The notes under the pieces are model-generated. The model did not search any database. It was not told the DNA's origin and was given only the letters and a program-made list of their open reading frames with translations. From an uncultured Gammaproteobacteria bacterium (lineage in GTDB: Bacteria > Pseudomonadota > Gammaproteobacteria > HK1), in contig CAMYJH010000015.1 of the NCBI GenBank assembly GCA_947258715.1, positions 1-33,311 of the forward strand: DNA of 33,311 bases. The letters are read 5' to 3'. Made by a program: the position numbers and the translations under genes. Each line of letters opens with the position of its first letter. Positions within the stretch are counted from its first letter, which is position 1. Shown here piece by piece: positions 1 to 9,900 of this stretch.

Positions 1-527
1 AGATGGGCCAGAGTTCGGCGAAGGAATATCAGGTAAGCGACGAAGCTGATGATTCCAATAAAAAACACCAATCTAACCAGAGGGTGGCTGAAAATCTGCA
101 AAAAACCCGAGGGAGCCAACGGAGTGAAGCCAATCTCGAGCTTTCCCCAAGGCCTCGAACCATTGAATAGCGTTACCTGAACATGGGTGGGCGTCGATTT
201 GTCGTTTGATACGTTGGCCCAGTGCTTTTCGTGATCGCCTACTGTTACATTGGTAACGCCTTTAGCGTCGCGCAAGGCGAGCGATATGACCTCGTCGTTT
301 CGCTTCGAAAGCGCCCGCATGGTCGTCGTGATCGAGTCGATATCGTTATTTTGCAGAAGCGCGCTCAACTGGATGGCGAGACTCTCGGTAAACTTTTGCC
401 TTAGATCCAGAGTGGCCTCGAGCCGCGCCCGACTCAAGCCAAAAATCGCATCAGCCGCGAGCAGAATGCTGATGGTGAGCAGTGCCAGGCCGATGCTGAT
501 GCGAACAATGGGAGAAAGCCGGCTCAT
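1..527 (-). CDS. Membrane sensor protein, N-terminal part (probable histidine kinase), runs off the left edge
   Basis: An open frame of 175 codons reads leftward from the ATG at 527 without a stop to the window edge. Visible residues show a first membrane helix (about 8-30), an extracytoplasmic domain of about 120 residues, and a second helix (about 150-168) followed by RRTLAHL, where a cytoplasmic domain would begin. This is the layout of a transmembrane sensor kinase or diguanylate cyclase. The stretches GDHEKHW, STPTHVQV and PWGKLEIGF resemble sensor domains I associate with hybrid histidine kinases, but no catalytic domain is visible. Its ATG overlaps the TGA of the giant surface-protein gene (ATGA), so it is very probably translationally coupled as the last visible gene of that operon. 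It may sense the state of the exported protein or the envelope; that role is inference. Confidence 0.75.
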   Translation of the reverse strand, partial: MSRLSPIVRISIGLALLTISILLAADAIFGLSRARLEATLDLRQKFTESLAIQLSALLQNNDIDSITTTMRALSKRNDEVISLALRDAKGVTNVTVGDHEKHWANVSNDKSTPTHVQVTLFNGSRPWGKLEIGFTPLAPSGFLQIFSHPLVRLVFFIGIISFVAYLIFLRRTLAH

Positions 528-3500
528 CGCTTGTCCCCGCGGCCACGCTTCTTTGATTTCGAATCATCGAAAAGCGCGTCGACCTCTTTTTCGTTATCCG
601 ACATTTCGGACTGCTCGCGTGTGGTCGCGCCATCTTTGCGCTTCCGTCTCTTCTTCTTGCCCGCGAGAATGGGCAACGGGTCGAACTTGGTCCACATGGG
701 CATGGACGCCAGCGCACTCGCAAGCAGGGTACCGGAGCTGATAAGCCAGCTTATATAGCCCACCGTGAGCGACAGGCCAATGCCTCTGGATACATTTACA
801 ATGATCTCGCGATGCATCCCTTGCAGCTCCGCAATGTCCCGCATCTCCGATCCCGTATTGTCCAGGGATGTCCAAATAGAATCGCCTTCGGGGTGTGCGT
901 CCGTACTTTCGGCAGGTTCGTCAAAGGCTGTTAAATCTTCCGCGAGCCCCGTGAACTGATTTTCCTGCGTTGTTGGCTGATTTTCTTCGTCAAGCGTAGT
1001 CGAGCTTTCAGTCCGCTCAGGAAGCCCGATCGGGTCGTAATGCGATATGCGAGGCTTTTGCGTCTCACCGGAAAGTGATGGCCCTCCGAAAGTGAGGGGG
1101 GTCGGATTGCCGCCTCCGGAGGGATCCGTCGCTCCGGTCGGTGCAGGATCCCCTGCAGGCGGAGGTGGATCGGTGGTGATTGGCGGCGGAGCCGGGGGAT
1201 CGATGGTGCCACCTCCGGTACCCGGTGGGCCCGACCCGCCCGGGACGACGGTGACGCTGAAGGTGATGGGTCCAAGCGTACCGCCGGCCCCGTCGGAAAC
1301 GGTGAAGGAGAAACTGTCACTTGAAGCTGCGCCGCCACCATGGGAGTAAGTGACACGATTATTATTAATGTCGTCCTGGGTGAAGCTGTCGCCGCTGCCA
1401 AGTGGTGCCCCGTTGAGGAACAATGTTCCACCGATCGGAATGTTCGTTAGCGTGTAGCTGATCTGGGCCGCGGAATTATCCAGGTCGGTGACACTGAGAA
1501 CGCTGCTCGTGACCGCACTCGAGCCACCTTGATTAAGAGAGAGGTTCGTATTGGCACTCAATGAAGGATCATCATTCACTGCGCTGACCGTAACCGTGAA
1601 CGTACTTTCCACGAAGGAGCCAGCAGTATCCGTTGCTCGCAGCGTAATATCGGCGGTACCGTTGGCGTTCGCCGCGTAGTTGAGCGTCAGGGTGCCGGCC
1701 GCGCCGTCTATGGGGGTGCTGGAAAACAGGGTGGCGTTCGTGTTGCCGGTAATTGTATAAGTCAGGGCCGGGTCGGGGTCCTCGCTGTCGTCAAAAGCGG
1801 CGAAGAGATTCGTGGTCGTCGCCGGCGCGTCTTCGTTGACGGTGAAATTGGCGATGCCCGTGGTTGTCGGCACTGCATTGGTGGTCATCAAGGATTTCGT
1901 GCCCGTCACCGGTGGAGCCACACCGTCATCCACGCTGGTCGCAATAGTGAAGTTGTTGCTGTAATTCAGCGCCGGGTTGAAGGTGACCCCGGCGAGCAGG
2001 ATGTTCACATCGGCAATGGCGCCGCTGGCGGTCCACACCCCGCCGGCGAAGGTCGAGGTGACCGATCCGGAGGTGGCGGTGCTCAAAGTACCGGCGGCGA
2101 CATCGGAGAGTGTCAGCGTCACCGTCACGTTGGCGCTGTCCACGTCGGAGACCACGATGTCCGTCAAGTTCAACAGTGTGTTCTGGATATACGTTTCGCC
2201 CGCATTGAGATTGGTCGCCGTGGGGCCATCGTTGACCGGTGTGGCGGTCATGTTCTTGGTGCCGGTGACCGCTGGATTGACGCCGTCATCCACGCTGGTG
2301 GCAATCGTGAAGTTGCTGTTGTAGTTCGCCGCCGGGTTGAAGGTGACGCCGGCAAGCAGTGTATTGACGTCTGCGATGGCGCCACTGGCGGTCCACACCC
2401 CGCCGGCGAAGGTGGAGGTGACCGATCCGAAGGTGGCGGTGCTCAAGGTTCCCGCGGCGACGTCGGAGAGCGTCAGCGTCACCGTCACGTTGGCGCTGTC
2501 GACGTCACTCACCACGATGTCGGTCAGATTGAGCGGCGTATCTTCCGTATAGGTCTCACCCGCGCTGAGATTCGTTGCCGTCGGCGCATCGTCCACCGGT
2601 GTCGCGGTCATGTTCTTGCTGCCGGTCACCGCCGGATTGACCCCATCATCGACGCTGGTCGCAATGGTGAAGTTGCTGTCGTAGTTCGACGCCGGGTTGA
2701 AGGTGACGCCTGAGAGCAGGGCGTTCACATCGGCAATGGCGCCACTGGCAGTCCACACCCCGCCCACAAAGGTGGAGGTGACCGATCCGGAGGTGGCGGT
2801 GCTCAAGGAGCCGGCGGCCACATCGGACAGTGTCAGCGTCACCGTGACATTGGCGCTGTCGACATCCGACACCACGATATCCGTCAAATTAAGCGGGGTG
2901 TCTTCGGTGTAGGTCTCCCCGGCATTGAGATTGGTCGCGGTCGGAGCATCGTCCACCGGTGTGGCGGTCATGTTCTTGGTGCCGGTCACCGCCGGGTTCA
3001 CCCCATCATCCACGCTGGTCGCAATGGTGAAGTTGCTGTCGTAGTTCGACGCCGGGTTGAAGGTGACGCCTGAGAGCAGGGCGTTCACATCGGCAATGGC
3101 GCCGGAAGCGGTCCACACCCCGCCGGCGAAGGTCGAGGTCACCGAGCCGGAGGTGGCGGTGCTCAAAGTGCCGGCCGCAACGTCGGACAAGGTGAGTGTG
3201 ACGATATCGGTCAGATCGAGCACCGTGTCCTCGGTGTAGGTCTCGCCGGCCGACAAGTTGGTCGCCGTGGGGGCATCGTCCACCGGTGTGGCGGTCATCA
3301 CCTTGGTGCCGGTGACGGCCGGATTGACGCCATCGTCCACGCTTGTGGCAATGGTGAAGTCGGCGTCGTAGTTCGAGGCCGGATTGAAGGTGACGCCGGC
3401 TAAGAGCGTGTTCACATCGGCAATCGCACCGGAAGCGGTCCACACGCCCCCTGCGAAAGTGGAGGTGACGGAGCCGGAGGTGGCGGTGCTCAAAGTGCCG

Positions 3501-3625
3501 GCCGCAACGTCGGACAAGGTGAGTGTGACCGTGACGTTGGCGCTGTCGACGTCGGAGACGACGATATCGCATGTTCTTAGTGCCGGTGACGGCCGGATTG
3601 ACGCCATCGTCCACGCTGGTCGCAA
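524..3625 (-). CDS. C-terminal part of giant LEPR-type surface protein: repeats 7-11, cadherin-like domains, membrane anchor
   Basis: This frame continues the giant protein after the break at 3568-3572. The first 19 residues of the open frame are out of register, and genuine sequence starts with DIVVSDVDSANV at residue 20. It holds repeat copies 7-11 (copy 8 lacks 11 residues), then a cadherin/VCBS-like domain, a domain with the YSHGGG and DSFSFTVSDG signatures, and a Pro/Gly-rich linker. Near the end is a hydrophobic segment (GLSLTVGYISWLISSGTLLASAL) followed by a DPLPIL motif and the very basic KKKRRKRK. That arrangement predicts a stop-transfer anchor with the charged tail in the cytoplasm. 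From memory, SWL..G..LAS...S and DPLPxL endings are common in LEPR-type giant proteins. The stop codon overlaps the start of the sensor gene. It is best treated as one gene with the upstream part rather than as a separate protein; its apparent TTG start at 3625 has no support. Confidence 0.85.
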   Translation of the reverse strand: MRPAWTMASIRPSPALRTCDIVVSDVDSANVTVTLTLSDVAAGTLSTATSGSVTSTFAGGVWTASGAIADVNTLLAGVTFNPASNYDADFTIATSVDDGVNPAVTGTKVMTATPVDDAPTATNLSAGETYTEDTVLDLTDIVTLTLSDVAAGTLSTATSGSVTSTFAGGVWTASGAIADVNALLSGVTFNPASNYDSNFTIATSVDDGVNPAVTGTKNMTATPVDDAPTATNLNAGETYTEDTPLNLTDIVVSDVDSANVTVTLTLSDVAAGSLSTATSGSVTSTFVGGVWTASGAIADVNALLSGVTFNPASNYDSNFTIATSVDDGVNPAVTGSKNMTATPVDDAPTATNLSAGETYTEDTPLNLTDIVVSDVDSANVTVTLTLSDVAAGTLSTATFGSVTSTFAGGVWTASGAIADVNTLLAGVTFNPAANYNSNFTIATSVDDGVNPAVTGTKNMTATPVNDGPTATNLNAGETYIQNTLLNLTDIVVSDVDSANVTVTLTLSDVAAGTLSTATSGSVTSTFAGGVWTASGAIADVNILLAGVTFNPALNYSNNFTIATSVDDGVAPPVTGTKSLMTTNAVPTTTGIANFTVNEDAPATTTNLFAAFDDSEDPDPALTYTITGNTNATLFSSTPIDGAAGTLTLNYAANANGTADITLRATDTAGSFVESTFTVTVSAVNDDPSLSANTNLSLNQGGSSAVTSSVLSVTDLDNSAAQISYTLTNIPIGGTLFLNGAPLGSGDSFTQDDINNNRVTYSHGGGAASSDSFSFTVSDGAGGTLGPITFSVTVVPGGSGPPGTGGGTIDPPAPPPITTDPPPPAGDPAPTGATDPSGGGNPTPLTFGGPSLSGETQKPRISHYDPIGLPERTESSTTLDEENQPTTQENQFTGLAEDLTAFDEPAESTDAHPEGDSIWTSLDNTGSEMRDIAELQGMHREIIVNVSRGIGLSLTVGYISWLISSGTLLASALASMPMWTKFDPLPILAGKKKRRKRKDGATTREQSEMSDNEKEVDALFDDSKSKKRGRGDKR

Positions 3626-3915
3626 TGGTGAAGTTGCTGTCGTAGTTCGACGCCGGGTTGAAGGTGACCCCTGAGAGCAGGGCGTTCACATCGGCAATAG
3701 CACCATTGGCAGTCCACACCCCGCCCACAAAGGTGGAGGTGACCGAGCCGGAGGTGGCGGTACTCAGTGTGCCCGCAGCTACATCGGACAAGGTCAAGGT
3801 GACCGTGACGTTGGCGCTGTCGACGTCGGAGACGACGATGTCGGTCAGATCGAGCGCGGTATCTTCGGTATAGGTCTCCGGCGCATTCAAGTTGGTCGCC
3901 GTCGGCGCATCATCG
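1880..3915 (-). repeat. Tandem coding repeats, copies 6-11 of a 360-bp (120-aa) unit
   Basis: Six adjacent copies of the giant protein's unit lie here. Matching positions recur at 1977, 2337, 2697, 3057, 3384 and 3658. The intact spacing is exactly 360 bp, with 327 bp (33-bp loss) and 274 bp (86-bp loss) at the two right-hand intervals. The copies are nearly identical at the DNA level over long blocks, for example GGCGGTGCTCAA and the ACGTTGGCGCTGTC block, which suggests recent expansion or ongoing homogenisation by recombination. Each unit encodes one beta-rich module that is plausibly an independent extracellular domain. Confidence 0.93.
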
Positions 3916-6900
3916 ACATTGGTCACGTCGATGGTCATGGTGTTGGGCGCGGTATCGAAGGCGTTGGACTGATCCCGCACGCTGAAGGTGAAGCTGGCGT
4001 AGCCCGTGCTGCTGGCCTCGGGGGCCGGGGTGAAGACCAGGCTGGGGATATCCGCCGTCTGAATCACCAGGCCCACGCCTACATCGAAGCCCCACAGCTG
4101 AAGCGTGCTGCCTGCGGGGAGGCTCAAGCTGTCGATGCGCACGGCGCTCATGGTGTCCCCGGTATCCACGTCGCCGAACCCAAACTCGGCCGCGCTAAAG
4201 ACGTGCGTGTCGTCCTCGAGCAGAGTAACGGTATTGTCAGCGCCGGTGGGTGCGTCGTTGACCGGGGTGCCGGTCACGTTCTTGAGACCGTTAATCGTGG
4301 TGGTGCCGTCGTCGACGCTGGTGGTGATGGTGAAGTCGCTGTTGTAATCGGCTGCCGGATTGAAGGTCACGCCTGCCAACAGCGTGTTCACATCGGCGAT
4401 GGCGCCGCTGGCAGTCCACACGCCGCCAACGAAGGTCGAGGTCACCGATCCGGAGGTGCCGGTGCTCAAGCTGCCAGCGGCGATATCAGACAAGGTCAGC
4501 GTCGCGGTTACGTTGGCGCTGTCCGGGTCGCTGATCACGATGTCGACGAGATCGAGCGGCGTGTCTTCGGTGTAGGTTTCGGCCGCATCCATGTTGGTCG
4601 CGGTCGGCGAGTTGGCGACGACGTTTTTGCTGCCGGTGACCGCCGGGTTAACGCCGTCATCGACGCTGGTCGCAATGGTGAAGTTCGAGTCGTAGTTCAG
4701 CGCCGGATTGAAGGTCACACCGGCGAGCAGCGTGTTCACATCAGCGATGGCGCCGGAAGCGGTCCACACGCCGCCAACAAACGTCGAGGTGACCGATCCG
4801 GAAGTGCCGGTGCTCAAGCTTCCCGCCGCCACATCCGACAACGTTAACGTCACCGTGACGTTGGCGCTGTCCACGTCGGAGACGACGATGTCGGTGAGAT
4901 CGAGCGCCGTATTCGTGGCGTAGACTTCCGGCGCATCGAGGTTCGTTGCCGTCGGCGCATCGTCCACCGGGGTGGCGGTCATGTTCTTGACGCCGGTGAT
5001 CGGCGCGGCCGAGCCGTCGTCGACGCTGGTGGCGATGGTGAAGTCGCTGTCGTAGTTCAGCGCCGGATTAAAGGTGACGCCGGCGAGCAGGGTATTGACG
5101 TCGGCGATGGCGCCGGAAGCGGTCCACACGCCGCCGGCGAAGGTCGAGGTCACGGCACCAGAAGTACCGGTGCTCAAGCTTCCGGCGGCGGCGTCGGACA
5201 GCGTTAACGTCACCGTCACGTCAGTGCTGTCGATATCGCTCACCACGATGTCGGTGAGATCCAGCGGCGTGTCCTCGGTGTAGGTTTCCGGAGCGTTGAG
5301 ATTAGTCGCCGTCGGCGCGTCGTTGATGCCGGTGGCGGTCATCGCCTTGCTGCCGGTCACCGGCGGGGCGACGCCGTCGCTGACGCTGGTATCGATGGTG
5401 AAAGCGCTGTTGTAGTTGAGCGACGGGGTGTAGATGACGCCGGCCAGCAGATTATTCACGTCGGCAACGGCGCCGGAAGCGGTCCAGACGCCGCCGGCAA
5501 ATGTCGAGGTCACGGCGCCGGAGGTGCCGGTGCTCAAGCTTCCCGCGGCCAAGTCGGAGAGCGTCAAGGTCACGGTGACGTTGGCGCTGTCCACGTCGGT
5601 CACAGCGATGTCGGTGAGATTGAGCCCCACGTCTTCCACATAGGCCTCGGGCGCCGACAGATTGGTCGCGGTCGGCGCGTCGTTGACCGCGGCGACATTG
5701 ATGATCTCCGTCTCCACGTTACTGGTGCCGGTGTCGCCGTCGGTGAGCACGAAGCGCACGCTGCGCGGCGCTGTCGACGGATCGTCGGAGACGTTTTCAT
5801 AGGTGATGTTGCGCATCACCGCCTGCGCGACCGCCGCGTCGGCGTTTGAATTGAAGGTAATTACCAACGGACTGGCACCCGACGTGCCGCCGGTGAAGGT
5901 GCCTACGGTGACGCCACCGTAGGTGACGTTCATGCCCATGACGCCGACCTGGCCAGGACCCGCGCCCTCGTCGCGGATCGCCAGTCGGTCGTTCGAGGTT
6001 CCGGTGCCGTTGAAATCGACGCGCAAGATGCCCGAGGCAAAATCGAGACTGTTCGCGTCCGTCGCCGTCGCACCGGCGTCGATGACGGTCGGCGGGTCGT
6101 TTTCCGTATAGTTGAGTGCACCCCCAGGGAGGGAGATAACCGGATCTTGGTTAACGCTGCCGATCTCGATGTCCAGACTGAGTGCGGTGATTTCCTCGGC
6201 AACCGTATCTAGCCCGACGCCCGCCCCTTGCAAGAACATGTGAGCATCTGCCGAAGTGGTGCTCGTGGGACCCATCGTCGTGGTAGAAAGATCGAGATAG
6301 AACACGTCATTCGACGTCACGGAAATCCCGTTGTTGCCGACCGAGTTATCGTTGCCGTCGAGGGTCACCAGAATGTTTCCGGCCTGCACGCTGACAGCCC
6401 CCGCGCTGAAGGCGCCCTCGACCAGGTCGAGACCGGAGATCTTGACGGTCTGGCTGCCCAAACCGATATCGGCGCCCGAAACGAGCGTCGAGATCGTGCC
6501 CGCGGTGCCGCCGAGCCCCACGCCGTCGGCGGTAAAGTGCAAGATGTCCTGGTTATTGCCCACGTTGTAGAGGAAGGTTCCTGCCTGTAGCAAGGTGTCA
6601 CCGACCAGGGTGTCGGTCTCGACCAGTGATACGCCCTCGATGGTGTTGCCGGACACCCTTTCCAGCACGACGGAAAATGTGCCCGCACTGTAGTCGTTAG
6701 GCGTATCCGGCTGGAACAGATACACGGATTTCTTATCCGTCATGATCGAGTTTGCGTCAGAACCGGTGAGCTCGACGTTGTTGTTGGTCACCGAGAACAG
6801 CACGTCGCCGGTGAACAGATCCATGCTCGGCCCGCCGTTGCCGCCTACCGTGATATCGCTGCTGACATGGTGAATGGCGTCAATCTCAGCCGTGGCCCCA

Positions 6901-9900
6901 TTGGTGACGAAGGTGCGAAGGTCTAAAGTTTGGTAAAACGTGCCGTCCGTCGTACCTGGTCCAAGGCTCAGATTTGGGTCGCCGTAGCCGAGTAATTCCG
7001 CGTTATCCCAGCTGTCGAGCCCAGGTGCGCCGCTCGAGGTGACATCTCCCGTGGTGGAGAAATGCAGCACAATCTGCACTGGCCGAATCGAGACCGTCGC
7101 GGTCTCGGTCGCCGTGCTGTATGCGGTAGCGCCGCCATTCGTCGAGACATCCACGCCGGCGGTCGCATTGGGGTTGCCGTCGGTGGTGTCCCAGGCGCGG
7201 TAGCTGAACTGGGCGGTGCCGTTGAAGTTCGTCGCCGGGACGAAACGAATGCGGTTGTTTACGTCATCTGTCAGCAGCAGCGCGTTGGTGTCGTTGGTCG
7301 CGGTGATTACATTCCAGTTACTGCCGTTGTCGGTGGAATACTCCCAGCTGCCGTTGCTGTTGTCGGCCCAGGTGACTGCGATCCCCTCAACGGCCAGAGC
7401 GTCAACATCGGTGATCGGGTCACCGCCCGCGCTGGCAACGATGGTGACGACAGCGTCACCAGGGTTGTTGATATCGTTTTCGTCGATCTGCGTCAGGGTG
7501 GGGCTGCCGATTGTATCCAGCACGGGGGCGTCGTTGATGGCGGTGACGGTCATGTTCTTCACGCCGGTCACGGCCGGGTTGACGCCGTCGTCGACGCTGG
7601 TGGCGATGGTGAAGTTGCTGTCGTAGTTGGCCGCCGGGGTGAAGGTGACGCCTGAGAGCAGGGTGTTCACATCCGCGATCGCTCCGGAAGCTGTCCACAC
7701 GCCGCCGGCGAAGGTGGAGGTGACCGAGCCGGAGGTGCCGGTGCTCAAAGATCCCGCGGCCACATCCGAGAGCGTCAAGGTCGCGGTGACGTTGGCGCTG
7801 TCGACGTCGCTCACCACGATATCGGTGAGATCGAGAGGGGGAGCGTCCTCGGTATAACTCTCCGCCGCGCTCAGATTGGTGGCGGTGGGGGCGTCGTCGA
7901 CCGCATTGACGGTGACGGAGCTCGAGGCAGTAGCGACGCTGTAGGCGGTGGTGCCGCCGGTGCCGCTGCCGGTGGTGTATTCGATCTGAACGTTGTCGAA
8001 GAAGATCGGCGCGTCACCGCTTGCCCCTATTTGTGTGAATCGAATTTGAGTGTTCGACGCAATAAACGACGTGATATCGAAGGAGTCGTTTCCGCTCGCA
8101 GGACCCCCGTCGACGTAGTCTTTGAGGAAGTTCCAGCTGCTTCCGCCGTTGCTGGAGATTTCTAGACGTACAACGTCTCCAGACATAAGCTGATTGTCAA
8201 AATCGAGCGTCAAAGTCGCGCTGGTGGCGCCGCTGAGGTCCGCTTCGCGATAGATGTTATTGAATGGGTGGTCAGCCTGAACACGCAGGCGGCCGCTGTC
8301 GACGGTAATCTGTCCACCGGATGCACCACCCCCCCCATCATCTGTTTCGACCCACGGCCCGGCCCAGCTCGCGGTGCCGTCGTTGTTGCCGTAGGCCGCC
8401 GTGGTGAACTGATCCAGCACGGTATCGGTGCTGGTGAGGTCGGCGGTGGCGCCGGCGGTACCGCTGGTCTGGTCCCAGGCGTGGAAGGTAAGGCCGTTGC
8501 TGACGGTGCCGTTCCAATTCGCATTGGGGACAAAGCGCACGTTGGTGCTGGCGTCGGCCGCCAACAAGCGGGCGTTGGCCGTGTCCACCGCGCCGAAGGC
8601 GAACCAGTTGGATCCGCCGTCGGTGGTGTACTCCCAGCTGCCGTTGGTATCGTCGACGCCGATGACGGCGATGCCTTCGAGTGCGCCGGGGTCGGCGTCG
8701 CTCACCTGGCCCGAAATGAGGTCGGAGACCAGGGTGCCCGGATTGCTTACCGGGTCCTCGGAGATGGCGGTGAGGTCGTTGGCGCCGCTCAACACCGGGG
8801 CGTCGTTAATCTCCACCCCGACCTCGAACACCGCGTTCGCGGTCACGTCCTTCAGGTACTGCAGGTAGAGCGTGTTTCCTTCCACGCCGGCCTGGTAGTC
8901 TATCCCCGGCACCTGCACGACGCCGTCCACGCGCAGCAGCACCGGGCCGGTATCGTTCCAGTTGCCGATCTCGAAAACCGGCGTCTTGCGAGGCGTCACG
9001 GCACCGACCTGGAAGTCGAACTTCACATGGTCATCCGCGTCGCCATCATCCAGCGTGTATGCGCCTCGTTCTACCGAGAAGCCGCCCCCGACCGGGGCAC
9101 CGTCGCCTCCTGCGATCCCGAAGTCGAGCACCGCCGGACTGACGTAGTCGTCCTGGCGCTGCTCCGTCAGTGAGGTATCGAAGCCGGCTCCCGTGGTATC
9201 GAAGCTGTACATGGCGGCGGCACGGTAGGTCGTGCCAATCGTCGGAATCCTCTGGAAAGCAATGTCCACCCCGCCGGTGTCAGGGTCGGTGTTCTTGAGC
9301 TGGGCGGGGTTGTAGTTGCTGATGTTCTGAAGCGTGGTACTTACCAGGCCATCGGTCGCGCCCAATTCGAACAGGCCCTGATAGCTTATCGGCGCTGTCA
9401 CGTTTCCCGAGTTGAAATTGGGCGCAGGGTCTTCAGAGTTGTAGACGCCGCTGTCGTTGCTGGTCCACTCGAAGTTCTCGTCCAGTTGCGCATCGTTCCA
9501 CTGCGCATACGACATGAACATCCAGTCGGCACCCCCCGGGTCCGTCGAGAGAGTCATTTCCATGTCGAACAGGACGCGATCTTCGTAGAGGCTGATCGTG
9601 GTGGAAACCGTACCGTAGGCATCCCCGGCCGAGGAGATGAGCCGGCCCGACATCTGGACCTGTTTGACCGCGCTGTTGTCAACGACCGTAGTGACCGCGA
9701 CGTCCGGGTCCCACGACATCAGCAGGGAGCCTGGAGTGCCCGAGTACAGGCTTCCCAGGCTCATTCCCGAGAGAATGCTGTTCGTCGGCGAGCTGGTTTC
9801 CTTGAGGTAGAGCTCCTCCAGCATGCCGGGCGAGAAGACCGCCTTGTACACCGAGGTCTCGTGCACCATGTCGTCCATGACGGTCAGCGTCGCTCCAGCC

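Noticed and set aside
1977..5643. Regularly spaced plus-strand frames of about 70 codons (starting at 1977, 2337, 2697, 3057, 3658, 4360, 4708, 5074, 5434)
   Set aside because: They are the antisense reading of the repeat units in the giant gene, recur with its 360-bp period, and have no ribosome sites or independent protein character.
1880..5690. Periodic repeats considered as a CRISPR-like or satellite array
   Set aside because: The period is 360 bp, a multiple of three, and the repeats are translated in frame as protein modules; there are no short repeats with unique spacers.
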